Of a stretch of 64,000 bases of DNA, positions 49,601 to 60,585 are shown piece by piece; position 1 is the stretch's first letter; the number at the start of each line of letters is the position of its first letter. A program made the position numbers and the translations under genes. Source of the DNA: Strix aluco (lineage: Eukaryota > Chordata > Aves > Strigiformes > Strigidae); the NCBI RefSeq assembly GCF_031877795.1, contig NC_133931.1:70717429-70781428 (forward strand). Direction: 5' to 3'. The notes below the pieces were generated by a model that saw only the letters and a program-made list of their open reading frames with translations, searched no databases and was not told the DNA's origin.

Positions 49601-52600
49601 GAAAAAAAGCCCAAACGTAACATGTTTACTTGCAGTATTATCAGAGACATCAAAGTTGCCAGAAACAGTTTAACAATAAAACTTTAGATGTTAGCTCTAC
49701 AAGATCACTACATGGAGAAGTCTATTTTCATGCACATATGTTGATTGCTAGAGATAGAATCGTTCTTTATCATATTTTGTTTGATTTAAAAATAATTATT
49801 GAAAGTCAAGATCTAAATTCTTAGTAGTCCTTCATGATATACTGACCTTACTCGAAGCTGTTTATCTATTGCATTCATCACATTTTTCACCTTTTATGGA
49901 TGTGTTGCTTGCTTTCATTTTTACTTGTGACAGCCTTTTGCTCTAAATGGTAATGAAAGCATGAGTTTGACTTGATTTTTCAAGATCATGGCATATGTGA
50001 TCACCTAAACCATCTACAATGGTTTTGGATGATAGTATAGAACTGAACTGGAACACTTCCAGTAGGTTGATAGAAATATCTTTCTGATCTGGTCTTTTAG
50101 AAACCTGAATTTAGTGAGTCCTCTTGTCTTTCCATTAATGACTTGTACATTTTCTTCCCAGTTCATCTGAACAGTAGCTTGGAACTCATTTTCAGGTTTT
50201 TTTGATTATTGCTTCTACACTTAAATATTGTCTCCAAGTATTGCAGTTTTTTCCTACACTGTTTCTTAGTCTTACACTTAAAAACTTGATGACCTTTACT
50301 GTCATGTTCCTCCTTCTCAACTGTTATATACTCCTTTCCAGGTCTCTGTTCCCTTTTTGCTATTTGCATTTTGTTCACTTCTTTCACTGCTATTTGTCCT
50401 CTCTTAGTATTTTACACACTGTTCATCTCAGCCATCTTAAAGTGATGCTGGTCTTGCTCGAGTAAATTGGTGAGTTCAGATGTCTTATAATGTACCTTTT
50501 GGTTGTTGGATCAGGCAGGTCTGTGAGTAAAGGCAACTGGAAAAATACTGTTTTGAGGTAAGACATAAGGTCTTACTTGTCCCATTACTTCATGTCAGTT
50601 GAGCAGACTTCAGTCACCTCCACAGGTCCCAAACGCTTCAGAAGTGTTACAGAGTGTTCATATCTGTTGCTGGGAGGTCCAAATAAAGTGTAGGGACACT
50701 TGAGGGACACCCTGTCAAGCAGGATGGGTTAGGAAAACACGCATGGACTATGCATATTGAGGAACTTCAGTTTACAGTAAATAACTTTCTTTTCCAAGGC
50801 TTTTGAAGAACCCCTGGATCTTTAAATGTTTTATGAATATAGATACTCTGTGTTGAAGAGTTGGGTTACTGGGTATTTCCTAGCTACATAAAAGGTAGGC
50901 TGATTCCTGTTGAGACTAAGAACTTTTGCAAAGGGCACGGAAGTTTCCATGAAAACCTTGTAGTCATACGTCATCAGTTATACTATGTATAATGTAACAA
51001 AAGTTTGAAGTACAGCAATTAATTGCAACTGTCATGCTTCTTTTCTTAGGATACAATCACATGGACATGGCAAGGGCCAGGAGCGTAAGTGTTCTGTGTT
51101 TTATTGCTTATATTATTATTGCTTTCCTTTGTTAGTTTTTATTTGTGTCTTACAGGTGTATATACGCAAGTAGTAATTGCTAGTTATTGGATTACTCTTT
51201 GGGAATAATTTGTGTCTTTTATCTATTGTTCCCTTAATTATGATAATATTCAGCTAGAGGAATGCAGATATAAACAGTATAATTCTGCTGATATCATTTT
51301 GGTGGCTTTTGGTTTTAGGTTTTTATTTCTAATTTTTTTAATATTTTTTTTTTAGCTAAGTGTCTGAAGTAAAACAACTTGCTTCTACTCTATGTATGCA
51401 AATCGATTTGGTGTGTTTCTGTATGAAATCGGCATGGCTGCTGTTTGAAATTCGTTTAGTCCCACAGAAACAGCCCACTCAGGGAATTTGGAGATACTGT
51501 TTCCATATTCCATTATGAATGTAACTTTGATATTTATTTTTAAAAAAAATTATTCTAGAGGTTCCTTTAGCAAATTCATGTAATGTAAAATACTAAATGA
51601 AGCAATTCTTGCTTGTTTTAAAAAAAATATTTTTTTAGCATTATTTTCATGTTGGAGTAGAAGTTCTAAAATGTTTAAATGAAGATCAAACCAAGAAATT
51701 TTGAACCCTATGTAAAGGGGAGTTGGATTCTATGGTTAATGGCTTGCCATTAACTTCCTCCTTGTGAACTATTCTTGTTAAATGTCCCACCTGAGATCCT
51801 GTATTTTAGTAGTAATGCAGACACCATTGGGATTAGTCAAGATTCAAGTAATTTAGAATTTTGTTGATTTAATTTTGCACCTTCAAATGGACTGAGAACC
51901 AGGTCTAATTAAGGACATGTCTAATTTGGAGACTTGAGGAAATATTGATCACTTCTAAAGGTTCAGCTTTCAGTTAAATCATCACATTGGAAGTAGATTA
52001 ATCCATGATAATGTCTAAAGTAGGTACTGCAGCATTTACCATGTAGGGATTTATCTTCTCTCCTTGTGAGCTCCTTCCTCTTCCCTTGCATTTGCACTGC
52101 AGTTCATCTAGCAAATTAACTTGGACAGAGGGGAGAAAGGTTGAGTAGCTTACTTGTAGCTTAGTGTCCTACCTGAGGAGGAGTCAAGAACACATAGGAG
52201 AAGGAAGAGAAGGAACTTGTAGGTGTGTTGCCTCAGATCACTTTAATGTGTACAGAACCCTTATTCAGAAGTGCTGACCTCTGCTAATAAAGTTAAATTA
52301 AATTAAAAATGAATCAGAATCTGAGGCAGCATGTGATGTTATGCAAATTCACTGGGTCAGTTTAAATTACAGCTTTACTTAGGATTAATTCTCCTGAGTG
52401 ACCTAAAATGTATGTCTGATATCTTAGAAGAAAATACTATTAAGACTGATACAGTCTTCATCAGCAAACGTGTCTCTTCTGTCGTAGCCAAAACGTAATC
52501 TGGAAATGTTGATGTATCCAGGAGTATTCTGTTTGCTCAGAGTTGCTGTAGCCTCTAAAATGGATTGAAAGTTTCTCAAATGGAGGCTATATGCTTTCTT

Positions 52601-55600
52601 CCACTTAGGGAAAGTGATGTTTTTACTAGTTTGACAGTACTGAAAGCAGATCAACTGACCTTACCTTGAAAACAAAAATTGACTATAGCATACAATTCAA
52701 ATTTTCTGTACATCGGACTTGAGTTAGATACAGGTTCTACCCATGTTTTAAATTGATATTCATAATTTAAGGTTTAATCTTTGAGGATTACAGGGAGTTG
52801 GCAGAGAGAAAAGTTTACTTGTAGTTTACTGGGGTTTTTTAATGATCTTGGACAAGGACCTAGAAACCAGACATGTTTCCTGTCAGTGATGTAAACTTCA
52901 AATCACAAGTTTCACTGTTGTTCTTGCTCCTTTTCTTTGCTTCAATGTGTTGGAAGTTCAGTAGGAAAGAAGGGGAAAAAAACCCTTGTTGCAGCCCTGA
53001 ATGAGTGTGTTGCGAAATGAGTAGGGTGTTGCTTCTAGGACCTGCACTTTATCTGTCTAAGAGGATTTTGACCAACCCTCCCCTCACAGTGATTGACTGC
53101 TGAAACTACCTAGATACTGTACAAAATGTGGCTACTGACTCTGATCCCTAATTTAAATTTACTAAATCCTTTCCTGGATTTGAATCTTACTGCTTTCTAA
53201 GGTCAAGTTTATTCCAGTATCTTGTGTCTTAGGCTACTAAAACACATGTACTGCATTTCATTAACAGACTTCTGAAGTATAATGAGCTTTCATTCCAAAC
53301 CAAGGTAATGATAAAATCTTAGTAGCTATAATTAATCTTGACAACTCTATGCCACATACAGCATTTTCCTGAAACAGACTTACTCTTTCTTTACACACTA
53401 TGCATAGATCAGATCTTACTGTATGTATTAGTACCTGTATATCATATTACTGCTTGTCTTCCTGCTTTTGGGTATCTTTTAAGATGCAACTTCAGTGTAA
53501 ATTGCCTTTGTTCCACCTTACAGAATATAATGTATAGAAGTACTCTGAGACCTCTTCTGTTATTTTTGTATCTGAATATGGTCATACATACAAGTCGGAA
53601 TGTTACTTGAAGACTTTGAAATCTAATGTACTACTGCTTTACTACATGTACATTTTTTTTCCTCCATACTTTTCCTTTTTTTTCCCCCCTTTAGGTTAGA
53701 AATTCTGTGGCTTACTTTGTGTCAGTTTCACAATTCTGTGGAAATTGAGGTCAGTAAAAAAAAAACCCACAACAGTGTATTCTGAGCAGTATCAGAATAC
53801 ATAATATTGTGCTTAATTCTGCAGTAAAAGTTTGTATTCAAACTATATGTTAACAGTCTGCAAAACCAGGTTAAAATACCACTTACATTTTAGACAAATT
53901 GCTTCTATATCTGAAAATGTAGCCTAAAAATGGAATAACAAAATATAGACTTCCATTTGGCTTAAGACTTTAATTTCTTATTCATTTAAGTAGATAGATT
54001 TCTGACTGTTTAAAGAGTCTTTTGTGAACAAATTTCTCACTTTTAATTGCCTGATTGCTATTCCAACTAGTATACCAACTGTGTGTGTTAGATATCCAAG
54101 TGTGTGAATGCTGATGTAGAAACTAAGGACTATCTTCTAGAGAAAAATCGTTCTAAGTGGTTTCTTATAGGCCAGATAGGTTATTTAATGTCTGGCTAAT
54201 TTTTTTATTAGGCACTGTTCAGAATGTGAAATTGGGAAACACAAAGAAAATTTAAGTTTATGTATAGTCTTAACTTTGTTTTGAGGAAAACACTACGTGA
54301 TCCTAAGGCTGAAGACTATTGTAGTGAAAATGCAAGAACAACTAAAACCTTTCCTTTTAAATTGTTGTCCTTATGCATTTTACAGAGAGTAATTACATTT
54401 TTGTGGAGAAGTATGGTGTTTTCATAGAATCATAGAATGGTTTGAGATTGAAGGGACCTTAAAGATCATCTAGTTCCAACCATGGGCTGGGACACCTTCC
54501 ACTAGATCATGTTTTAAAGGTGTTATATAGGATATTTGACAGATGTTCTGCAGTTCTTTTGCTCACATTTCTTAATAATGAAGTAGCTACTTATCTCTTA
54601 CTGATAGCAGGGTAAATTAGTAGGAAGAACTATTACATATATACATATGTACATATACATATTGTGTATATATATACAATAGTAACATATACCAATCACA
54701 GTAGTTATCATTGCTATGCTCTGTGTTTGTTTATGCTATAAATTTTTCTCAGAAATGATGAATGCATAAAATACCAGCCACCGAACAATCGTATCTTGTA
54801 GAAATTTGTGGTTACTGTTATCGCTTTAGTGGCATGTTTTCAGCTATTAATAGTATATATATTAAAAAAAAAAAAATCATATATCTCATTTCCAAAACAG
54901 TGGCATGTTTTTGGTAGAAGGGCCAGGGAGCAACTGCATCATGCAGGAACAAGGCAAACCAACTGATTGGCAGGATTTTTAATCTATCTCAGGAACATGG
55001 TTTTCTGCCCTAGGCAAGTAAAATGGGTTCTTTCACACAGAAGCGAACACTGCTGAGCTTTCTTGATTTTTGAGACAGCAGCTGCTAGCAGATGCTGAGT
55101 TTCTGTAGCACATACAGAACTTGCCCAAGGACAAGTTATGATCTTTGGCCTTCTTTTTAAAAAAAAATGAAAAAACAAAAGCTAGTGACTTTCTGAAATA
55201 CGCTGTACTAAAGCAGGAGCTGGCAGGTAGAAGAGAAGAACTGTCTGCAAAGCTGCTTGCAAGTATGAGGCAGAGTACTTGAGAACTACTTGTTGAATCT
55301 GGTTTTGTAAGGAAGTGCTGCAGATTTAGGAATGTAGAGGAAAACGTGAGGAGTTCTGTGTTCAAAGTCATGTTTTTCCCCCGGTCTCCAAAGCTTATTG
55401 GCTTTTATTCCTGCTTTGTTCCATCAGCACAGGGATACTGGCAAGTACCAACCAGCCTTGATACAAGAAATATTGCTGAAGATCCAATAACTCAGGGAGG
55501 CGTACAGCAAAGCAACAGAACTTCAGCTGGTTTTGGTTAAATGATAGCTTGTAAGGTCTAACAGCCAGCAGTCAGGATCTGAAATTTGTTAGTCTGGGCT

Positions 55601-57521
55601 TCTCTGCATATAATGTATGGTATGCCAGAACATACGTGTCATGTATATTGAGAAGCAAGCATCTATGTAGGTTTTATGATAGGTTACTATAAATATTGGC
55701 CCATCCATTTATCCTGTACTTGGAACTGATGTGCAAGCAATCTTGTGAAGAAGAAAGCGTATGTGATCACCTGCGCATTGAGTTTGGTTTGGCTCATGTC
55801 AGTTTGTTTTGCTGGCCTGTCAGCTTCAGTGTTCATACATCTATCACAATCTGCAGCAGCTGAGAGTTCTTAGTGTTAGTGGTGCTGAAATGATTGTGCT
55901 AGTTGTGTCCATTTAGGCACAGACACGTAGAACACTTTTGAAATCGCCTCGTATTCAAACTTGTCCTGTATTTGAATGACTTAATAGCAATTTGCAACCC
56001 AAAGTCAAAGAAATAGAATTGGGCTTGGAACTTCAAGGAACAATTTTTCTGTCTGTTAGCTTCACAGTCTTTGTCCTTTTGTATACTGCATCACATCAGG
56101 CTGGCACACCTGCTTGTAAATCTAGAAGACAGGAGTCATGTTTTCAGTTGCAGTGGCGCATATAGGGAGAACTGTAGCAAAACCCAAAATAAATTTAAGA
56201 TTTGTCCATCACTGAGTTACCTCTAAGAAACAGTTAGACAAACATCTACTGGCAGCATTTTGGGTACTGCTGATCATACCATTACGTGAGTCTGAAAATA
56301 CAGCTAACTTTGTAGTTATTGAAGTTTTTGCTTAAATGATAAACTTTGTATTCATTTCCCAGTTGTTCTTTTCTTTTTTAAAGACCAGTGTGAAATTTCT
56401 GGATCACAATTCCTATTTTATACTACCCATAAGTAATTATATGGAATATAACTAAGCTTATTACAACTTTGGTTTCTGCTTCAGAAGCTTTGCACAGAAT
56501 TATGAACATTTTGTTCACTTAGTGCATAAATTATCTCATTGCATTGCACTACTAAGGGAATTGTCTGTCTGGTACTGAGCAGGGATGGGAATCAGAGTGA
56601 TCCCTTCTTGTTCCTTCTATCTGAGAAGATAGTTACTTGGCAGAAATGAGACATTTTGAGGGTTTTTATAGATGAGACTGGCCATGATCTTGGGGCTTAC
56701 ATCATGTTTTAACAAACACTTAAAAACACCACCAAAAGCTGGAAGGTCTTTTAATATAGACCATCCCATTTTGAAAGCTGCCTTTTCTGTTGTAGATCTC
56801 TAGCAGTTCAGGTTTAATTCTCCCTTTCCAACCTCAACTGTTCTGTGATTCTGTGGCCATCTGCTTTTATTTAAAATTTCTCTTTCAGTTGAGTATTAAC
56901 AAGTAGTGTCAATTTGAAGGAGAAATTTTTCAAAACGTCCAGCAACAGAAGTTAAAAAGACTTCTGATGTGTACATTAAGCAGTCATATATGTTTTCAAA
57001 ATGTGCAGGGGGAACAATAAATACCTGATGTCCTGAGAATTTGAATTCTTAATATTTAAGCTATAGAACAATGTTCATGTAGCAGGTGCTTTTCTTGGTT
57101 ATCTGGAAAGAGCTAAACAATACAGGATGTAAGAGAAAACTTTGTGCAAGAAACTGCTAGTACTTTTAAATGCTTTAAAAATTCCTGGTCCCACTTATGA
57201 AAGGAGGATAAAACTCGGGTTCCATGAGGTAAGAAATGAGCAGAGTCACTGTTACATGAATTTCTAGAAGTATGATGCATTCTTAAGCATTTAAGAGTTC
57301 AATTTTTAATTTTTTGTAGTCCTTTTGTTAATATAATTTTGTAGGTAGCAAACTGTATACTTTTTTCACCATAGTGCTATAATAGAGATTGTTTAAAATG
57401 TTAAATATTCTTGGTATAATTCAGTTCTCTGTATGCAGTTTCTACCCGTGTATATTCCTTCAGAAGAAGAAAGAAAAAATCCAGTGTTATATGCCAATAA
57501 CGTCAGACGTGTAATGGCAGA
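22484..57521 (+). CDS. LPCAT1: LPCAT1, lysophosphatidylcholine acyltransferase 1, exons 1-9 (3' part outside window)
   Basis: This enzyme transfers an acyl group from acyl-CoA to lysophosphatidylcholine in the ER (Lands cycle, lung surfactant lipid, also lyso-PAF); that role is family knowledge. Nine exons join without a frame break into about 293 codons. Visible features are a short basic N-terminus, a hydrophobic segment at residues about 40-70, the catalytic HSSYFD (HxxxxD) motif at about 129-134, the SRSDQDSRR block around 170, FPEGTCTNR at about 200-208, and the [15 protein letters not shown] block around 225-237. Human LPCAT1 has its catalytic His at 135; the six-residue offset fits a shorter exon 1. 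It is LPCAT1 rather than LPCAT2 because of HSSYFD (LPCAT2 has HSTFFD) and [15 protein letters not shown]. The EF-hands and the C-terminal KKxx-type signal known from the family are not in the window. All introns are GT-AG. The coordinates span introns; exons are listed separately. Confidence 0.97.
22601..29269 (+). other. LPCAT1 intron 1
   Basis: A 6.7-kb GT-AG intron. Its first about 300 bases belong to the CpG island, and a G9 run occurs near 22952. It includes a probable CR1 relic at 26762-26850. Open frames of 60-106 codons on both strands, for example 28214-28525 and 28623-28943, have no recognised domain. Confidence 0.85.
26762..26850 (-). mobile_element. Probable CR1 3'-end relic in intron 1
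   Basis: CAAGGTCAGACTAGGAGTGT, then CTGATCTCTGACAGCAGCC and a GGTGGGACAGGATC segment resemble the reverse complement of the ancestral CR1 3' end (the 'gtcagaccaatggtccatct...gacagtggcc' block). The relic is short and decayed. Confidence 0.45.
29270..29412 (+). CDS. LPCAT1: LPCAT1 exon 2 (N-terminal membrane segment)
   Basis: The acceptor is ATTTTGCAG and the donor GTGAGT, giving 143 bp. It encodes [15 protein letters not shown] and then a strongly hydrophobic run through [12 protein letters not shown] (residues about 40-72), the family's membrane-anchoring hairpin or transmembrane segment. A short acidic stretch and WWR follow. The last two bases (AA) are completed to Lys by the first base of exon 3. 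Confidence 0.95.
29413..30950 (+). other. LPCAT1 intron 2
   Basis: A 1.5-kb intron with donor GTGAGT, an A/C-only tract near 30350-30422 and an alternative in-frame acceptor at 30907-30908. No other gene is seen in it. Confidence 0.85.
30350..30422. repeat. A/C-only low-complexity tract, intron 2
   Basis: About 70 bases made almost entirely of A and C (CACACAC, runs of C, runs of A). The minus strand is pure G/T, which produces spurious Gly/Phe-rich open frames. The tract is probably length-variable. Confidence 0.8.
30951..31165 (+). CDS. LPCAT1: LPCAT1 exon 3 (HxxxxD catalytic motif)
   Basis: The acceptor is CTCTTTACAG and the donor GTAAGT, giving 215 bp. It opens with [14 protein letters not shown], carries the catalytic motif HSSYFD (His about 129, Asp about 134) and ends DIPVWG plus one base. 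In this acyltransferase superfamily the His and Asp form the charge relay that deprotonates the lysophospholipid hydroxyl. The frame also stays open upstream of the acceptor, and a second acceptor lies 42 bases upstream (see findings). Confidence 0.96.
31166..41096 (+). other. LPCAT1 intron 3
   Basis: At 9.9 kb this is the longest complete intron in the window. It holds a candidate 32-bp cryptic exon (32598-32629), homopolymer T tracts near 33351-33372, and no young transposon that I recognise. Open frames up to about 105 codons lack recognisable content. Confidence 0.8.
41097..41209 (+). CDS. LPCAT1: LPCAT1 exon 4
   Basis: The acceptor is CTCTTCAG and the donor GTACTG, giving 113 bp. Its first two bases complete the Thr codon begun in exon 3. 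It then encodes [19 protein letters not shown] and an [15 protein letters not shown] tail, nearly identical to human LPCAT1. The SRSDQDSRR segment is the acyltransferase block between the HxxxxD and EGTC motifs. It ends in phase 0 after a nearly 10-kb intron 3. Confidence 0.96.
41210..42715 (+). other. LPCAT1 intron 4
   Basis: A 1.5-kb intron (donor GTACTG, acceptor CTTCAAG) ending in a T-rich tract. Nothing else is recognised. Confidence 0.85.
42716..42776 (+). CDS. LPCAT1: LPCAT1 exon 5 (EGTC motif)
   Basis: This exon is 61 bp, with acceptor ACTTCAAG and donor GTAGGT. It encodes [20 protein letters not shown] plus one base. The EGTC motif (residues about 202-205) is the signature that separates the LPCAT1/2 group from AGPATs, which carry EGTR. 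The acceptor follows a T-rich tract. Confidence 0.96.
43755..44160 (-). repeat. Pyrimidine-rich segment, possible L2-like relic
   Basis: About 400 bp with strong C+T bias on the + strand, including a CTCTCTCTCTTTCTCTCTC stretch near 43793-43812. TTCAGGTCTCTATTCAAATA, AACTGCTTTCAGGATGCC and TTTCCCC near 44079-44120 resemble the antisense L2 LINE 3' region. Frames open here on the minus strand look like a composition effect. The classification is weak. Confidence 0.35.
44235..44445 (-). mobile_element. Ancient CR1 fragment in intron 5
   Basis: TTTTGTCATCTTCAGATTC, AATAGAAGGTACCACTGGGC, CAAGAACCAAATCTCTGCAG, GATCCCATTCAGACAACCTTC and CATTAACAATTACTTTTACA occur in the same order and spacing as the internal ancestral CR1 block in minus orientation. 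It covers a similar CR1 region to the middle part of the long upstream copy. Confidence 0.65.
45299..45357 (+). CDS. LPCAT1: LPCAT1 exon 6
   Basis: This exon is 59 bp, with acceptor CCTTCTAG and donor GTAAGT. Two bases complete Gly217; then [19 protein letters not shown], the fourth conserved acyltransferase block, which contributes to acceptor-lipid binding in this superfamily. It ends in phase 0. Confidence 0.96.
45988..46490 (-). mobile_element. CR1 LINE, 5'-truncated, in LPCAT1 intron 6
   Basis: The + strand reads GAATCATAGACTGGTTTGAG, then GGAAGGGACCTTAAAGATCA, the reverse complement of the avian CR1 3' end. CR1 sequence continues for about 500 bp (CAACCTGTTCCAGTGTCTCA, TTCTCCAGGCTGAACAACCC, CTCAGCCTGTCTTCACAGG). 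This is a young to middle-aged copy, much less decayed than the intergenic ones. Open frames crossing it are disrupted LINE sequence, not host genes. Confidence 0.93.
48731..48793. repeat. 24-bp tandem repeat, about 2.7 copies, intron 6
   Basis: CACTGTAAATAGATTAAATA followed by TCAT repeats with a 24-base period; CACTGT recurs at 48731, 48755 and 48779 with essentially no mismatch. It is a short minisatellite and likely polymorphic. Confidence 0.9.
51050..51084 (+). CDS. LPCAT1: LPCAT1 exon 7 (35-bp small exon)
   Basis: This small exon runs between TTTTCTTAG and GTAAGT and encodes [11 protein letters not shown] plus two bases. It joins exon 6 (PNKL) and exon 8 (ALEILW) to give the human LPCAT1 order without a gap. 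It is too short for an ORF scan and was found by homology. Confidence 0.95.
51085..53694 (+). other. LPCAT1 intron 7
   Basis: A 2.6-kb intron with donor GTAAGT and acceptor CCCCCCTTTAG. AT-rich; no repeat or gene recognised. Confidence 0.85.
53695..53749 (+). CDS. LPCAT1: LPCAT1 exon 8
   Basis: This exon is 55 bp, with acceptor CCCCCCTTTAG after a long pyrimidine tract and donor GTCAGT. One base completes Ala; then [18 protein letters not shown]. It ends in phase 0. The sequence matches LPCAT1, not LPCAT2 (FIQLCMLTFCQL). Confidence 0.95.
54424..54518 (-). mobile_element. Short CR1 fragment in LPCAT1 intron 8
   Basis: Tandem TCATAGAA, then GGTTTGAGATTGAAGGGACC, AAAGATCATCTAGTTCCAAC and a truncated end: the reverse complement of the CR1 3' end, about 95 bp. 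Confidence 0.88.
54633..54682. repeat. AT-rich (TA/CATA) microsatellite, intron 8
   Basis: Alternating TA, ATACATATG and TATATATA units form an imperfect AT-rich simple repeat with self-complementary stretches. Confidence 0.75.
56820..56856 (+). mobile_element. CR1 3'-tail remnant in intron 8
   Basis: CCCTTTCCAACCTCAACTG followed by TTCTGTGATTCTGTGG matches only the last ~36 bases of CR1 including the terminal octamers. It is short, so chance similarity is not excluded. Confidence 0.55.
57439..57521 (+). CDS. LPCAT1: LPCAT1 exon 9 (last exon in window)
   Basis: This exon is 83 bp, with acceptor CTGTATGCAG and donor GTAAGT. It encodes [15 protein letters not shown] and then a [10 protein letters not shown] stretch, ending two bases into the next codon. 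In human LPCAT1 the following residues are EALGVSVTDYTFED; I found no matching exon before 64000, so the coding sequence continues outside the window. Confidence 0.95.
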
Positions 57522-60393
57522 GTAAGTATGTTGTAATGTGGAATAAAAATAGATCTGTGGCTTTACTCTTAGGATCAAGAAAATTTCATGAAATCAAGTC
57601 AATGTAGTTGCCTGCTTGCAAAGAAGCTTGTAGTCTGCAGTAGTGTGTACAAAACTTCTCATATAGCAGTTGCCTTCCTCTCTGAGGAGGCCAAGGAACC
57701 ACAAACACAGCAAGAACTGTAGGACTTTGGTTTTGTTTGTTTTTTTTTTAACATGTCTTCATACAACAAGCCAGTTCTACTCGCTGCTGTGGGTATTTAG
57801 TCTTCTGGGGAGAAAGCTATAGTTGAATTTTATGAAAGTTAATGTATATGAATTTTGTGCTATTGAGGTTGTATTTTAAGCTGTGACTTTTTTAAGGAAG
57901 TTGAGAATAGTTTTGTGTATTCATTGTTAACCTCTGGTTATTTTAAATAGTAAAGCACAGGAAAGCTGGTTCTGTTGGAAATAGAGCACTAATACACTGT
58001 GAACTAATTGAAGTTGAACATTAATGTGATGACACAACACTTGTCTAGTGTATGATAAAGTCAACATTGAATACACAGACCTTCATTCTCTTCTGTTGTA
58101 TTTTTGATTAACCTCTCTTCATTTTTTGTTCTTTCAGTAAATCTTTCAGTCAGATGTTCTCAGTATTTACAGAGGACCCTCAGGTCTATGATCGCTAATA
58201 ACTCTTGAAGAATTTATGAATTTTACTAATCCTAATTTTGAAAGAATTTATGAAATCTTAATTTCCTTGTGTAACTTCTCTTCTAAGTTACCAATTTCAG
58301 CCAAAGGCAAGTTTGTAGATAGAAACAGGTAATTCTTCTCTGGTTTGTAAGCAGAACTCAGCTCTGTGAGTTTCCTTAAGGATGTTTGGCCTATAATATA
58401 ACAGTAGATCAATACTCAATCCATTGTACAAAAGGACATTTCTCACAAAAGAAAAAACAAAAGGATCCGTGTGAATCAACCTGTCTCAGAGTTGCAGTGA
58501 CCTCAAAGACTTTTATAGTTCACTTAAGACAGTCAGCTGGCACTACATAAAAGTGTTTTCCTCAGACTTTGGGTAGAAGACCATGTTACTAAACCTTTAT
58601 TCTGAACTCTATTCCAATCAGATGACAGAAATTTTGACAGCCTACAGAAGTGTACAACGATGGGCATGTTGAAAGCCTTCCCTTCTATGTGTGCATAGGA
58701 GAGATGTTATCTTCCTCGTCCTTTTGTTTCTCCTTCCCACCTCTGAAGAATTAGGCATTTGGGGTAACAGAAGTGGGATGCAGGTCTAAAGGGAAGACTG
58801 TCAGAATGGGGAACAGCAAATACAGCTTGTTTTGAGATGAAGAAGAGGCTGTAGATGCTGTGTTGATGTAAAAGGAAAGTAAATGTGATTGGTTATCAAA
58901 GTTCGGAAGTTAAAATGCAGACAGGAATGAGACAGAATGCTGATGTCTGGATACTGCGGACTGCTGTAGACCAGGTAAAATAACATCAACATAGCCAAAA
59001 TTTATTTACTTCTGACTACTTCCAGATGCTTATTTTTAGTGGCAGTTCTCCAGACTCTTCCAGTTCATTCATGTGGCTTTTGGTACAGGAGGTACCAGCT
59101 CAGATGCTGTCAGTCTGTTCTGGAGCTGTAATGGTTGCAACTCTAGCCCCTCAGGTGCTATTTGGTGCTAGCGTTGCACTCTGCATAGCTGAGTAAAGGA
59201 CAGTATTACTGCTTTACCTAGATTTGTTTCCTTTTCTTGAAGATGGAATCGGTGGTGGTGTGGTGTACCATTTTGATGTCGAGAGGTCACTGCAGAATCT
59301 GTTTAGATATCTTCTTTCCCCTTCCTCCCCATCATATTTTTCTGGAAGAAGAGTAATCCTGCTGGATATTTTACAGCAGAAGCAGTGGCAGTTCCAGATA
59401 ATAATGTATTTGTGAGTCAGAACCAGTGTCACGGCAAAACCTTGTGTCTTGCCCCTGATTTCAAGGGGCATTGAGAGACCTTGTAGAGTGCAACAATAGA
59501 TATGATTTCCACTCCTGAAATCTCTTTGCCTTCATTGTAATCTTGTCTCATGAACAGGTTCTATTAAGTGTTGAACAAAGCACTTGACAGGATGTCTGAT
59601 TCTTATGCTGCTTCTGCTTGTTGACTCTCGAGAATTTTTGGTTTAGCCTAATTTGTTTAGCTTCTCTGTGGGCAGCCGCAGATGCGAGTGATGGAGGTCT
59701 CTAGATAGTTCCTGTTTACTTATATATAAATTGAATATTTGACAAAGGAGATGCTGTCATTCATAGAGGCTTGCTTCCTCAGGACGTTAGGTTCTTGCAG
59801 GACAGATAAATTTACTTGCCCAAAAAGTGAAATCCAAAGTGAGCCTGGCCTTTTGGCTCTCTTTCAGGCCAGGAACTTCAAGCATAACTGTTCTGTGCTT
59901 CAGGAGCAGGCAGCCATACCAGTAACAAAGGAAATGCCACTTTTTAACTGCTGTAGCACTCTACGGGTCTTTATTGTATTCTTTCTCATCTGGGATGACA
60001 AGCATTGTATACTCTTGAACATGCGTTCAAGTGTTAACCCACCATTTGTATCATTCACCTTCTCTGCTGCCATATACCAGCCATTTGAGTATGAACACAC
60101 TGGTTTGTTTTTCCTGGGCCATTGTGCTGGTTTTGGTTGGGACAGAGGTAATTTTCTTCATAGTAGCTAGTATGGGGCTATGTTTTGGATTTCTGTTGAA
60201 AACGGTGTTGATAACACAGGGATCTTTCAGTTACTGCTGAGCAGTGCTTACACAGTGTCAAGGCTTTTTCTGCTTCTCACCCCACCAGTGAGTAGGCTGG
60301 GGGTGCACAGGAAGTTGGGAGAGGACACAGCCAGGACAGCTGACCCCAACTGACCAAAGGGATATCCCAGACCATATGATGTCACACTCAGCA

Positions 60394-60399
60394 TATAAA
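60394..60399 (+). promoter_or_regulatory. TATA box of the solo LTR
   Basis: TATAAA sits about 270 bases inside the LTR and about 185 bases upstream of its polyadenylation signal, the spacing expected for an LTR promoter. Confidence 0.6.
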
Positions 60400-60579
60400 C
60401 CTGGGGAAAGAAGGAGGAAGGGGGGATGTTTGGAGTGATGGCGTTTGTCTTCCCAAGTCACCGTTACATGTGATGGAGCCCTGCTGTCTTGGAGATGGCT
60501 GAGCACCTGCCTGCCCATGGGGAGTGGTGAATGAATCCCTTGTTTTGCTTAGCTTGTGCACAGGGCTTTTGCTTTCCCT

Positions 60580-60585
60580 ATTAAA
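60580..60585 (+). terminator. Polyadenylation signal of the solo LTR
   Basis: ATTAAA is followed by T-rich sequence within 30 bases, placed as expected at the R/U5 side of the LTR. Because it is in LPCAT1 sense, it could act as an intronic poly(A) site. Confidence 0.5.

Larger units (their letters stand above)
45358..51049 (+). other. LPCAT1 intron 6
   Basis: A 5.7-kb intron containing a 500-bp CR1 (45988-46490) and the 24-bp tandem repeat (48731-48793). The rest is AT-rich with no recognised gene. Confidence 0.85.
53750..57438 (+). other. LPCAT1 intron 8
   Basis: A 3.7-kb intron with two CR1 3'-end fragments (54424-54518 minus, 56820-56856 plus) and an AT microsatellite (54633-54682). No other gene is seen. 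Confidence 0.85.

Noticed and set aside
59739..60518. 143-codon (+) and 86-codon (-) open frames near 60 kb
   Set aside because: The first runs into the LTR and the second lies wholly inside it. Neither has recognisable protein features.
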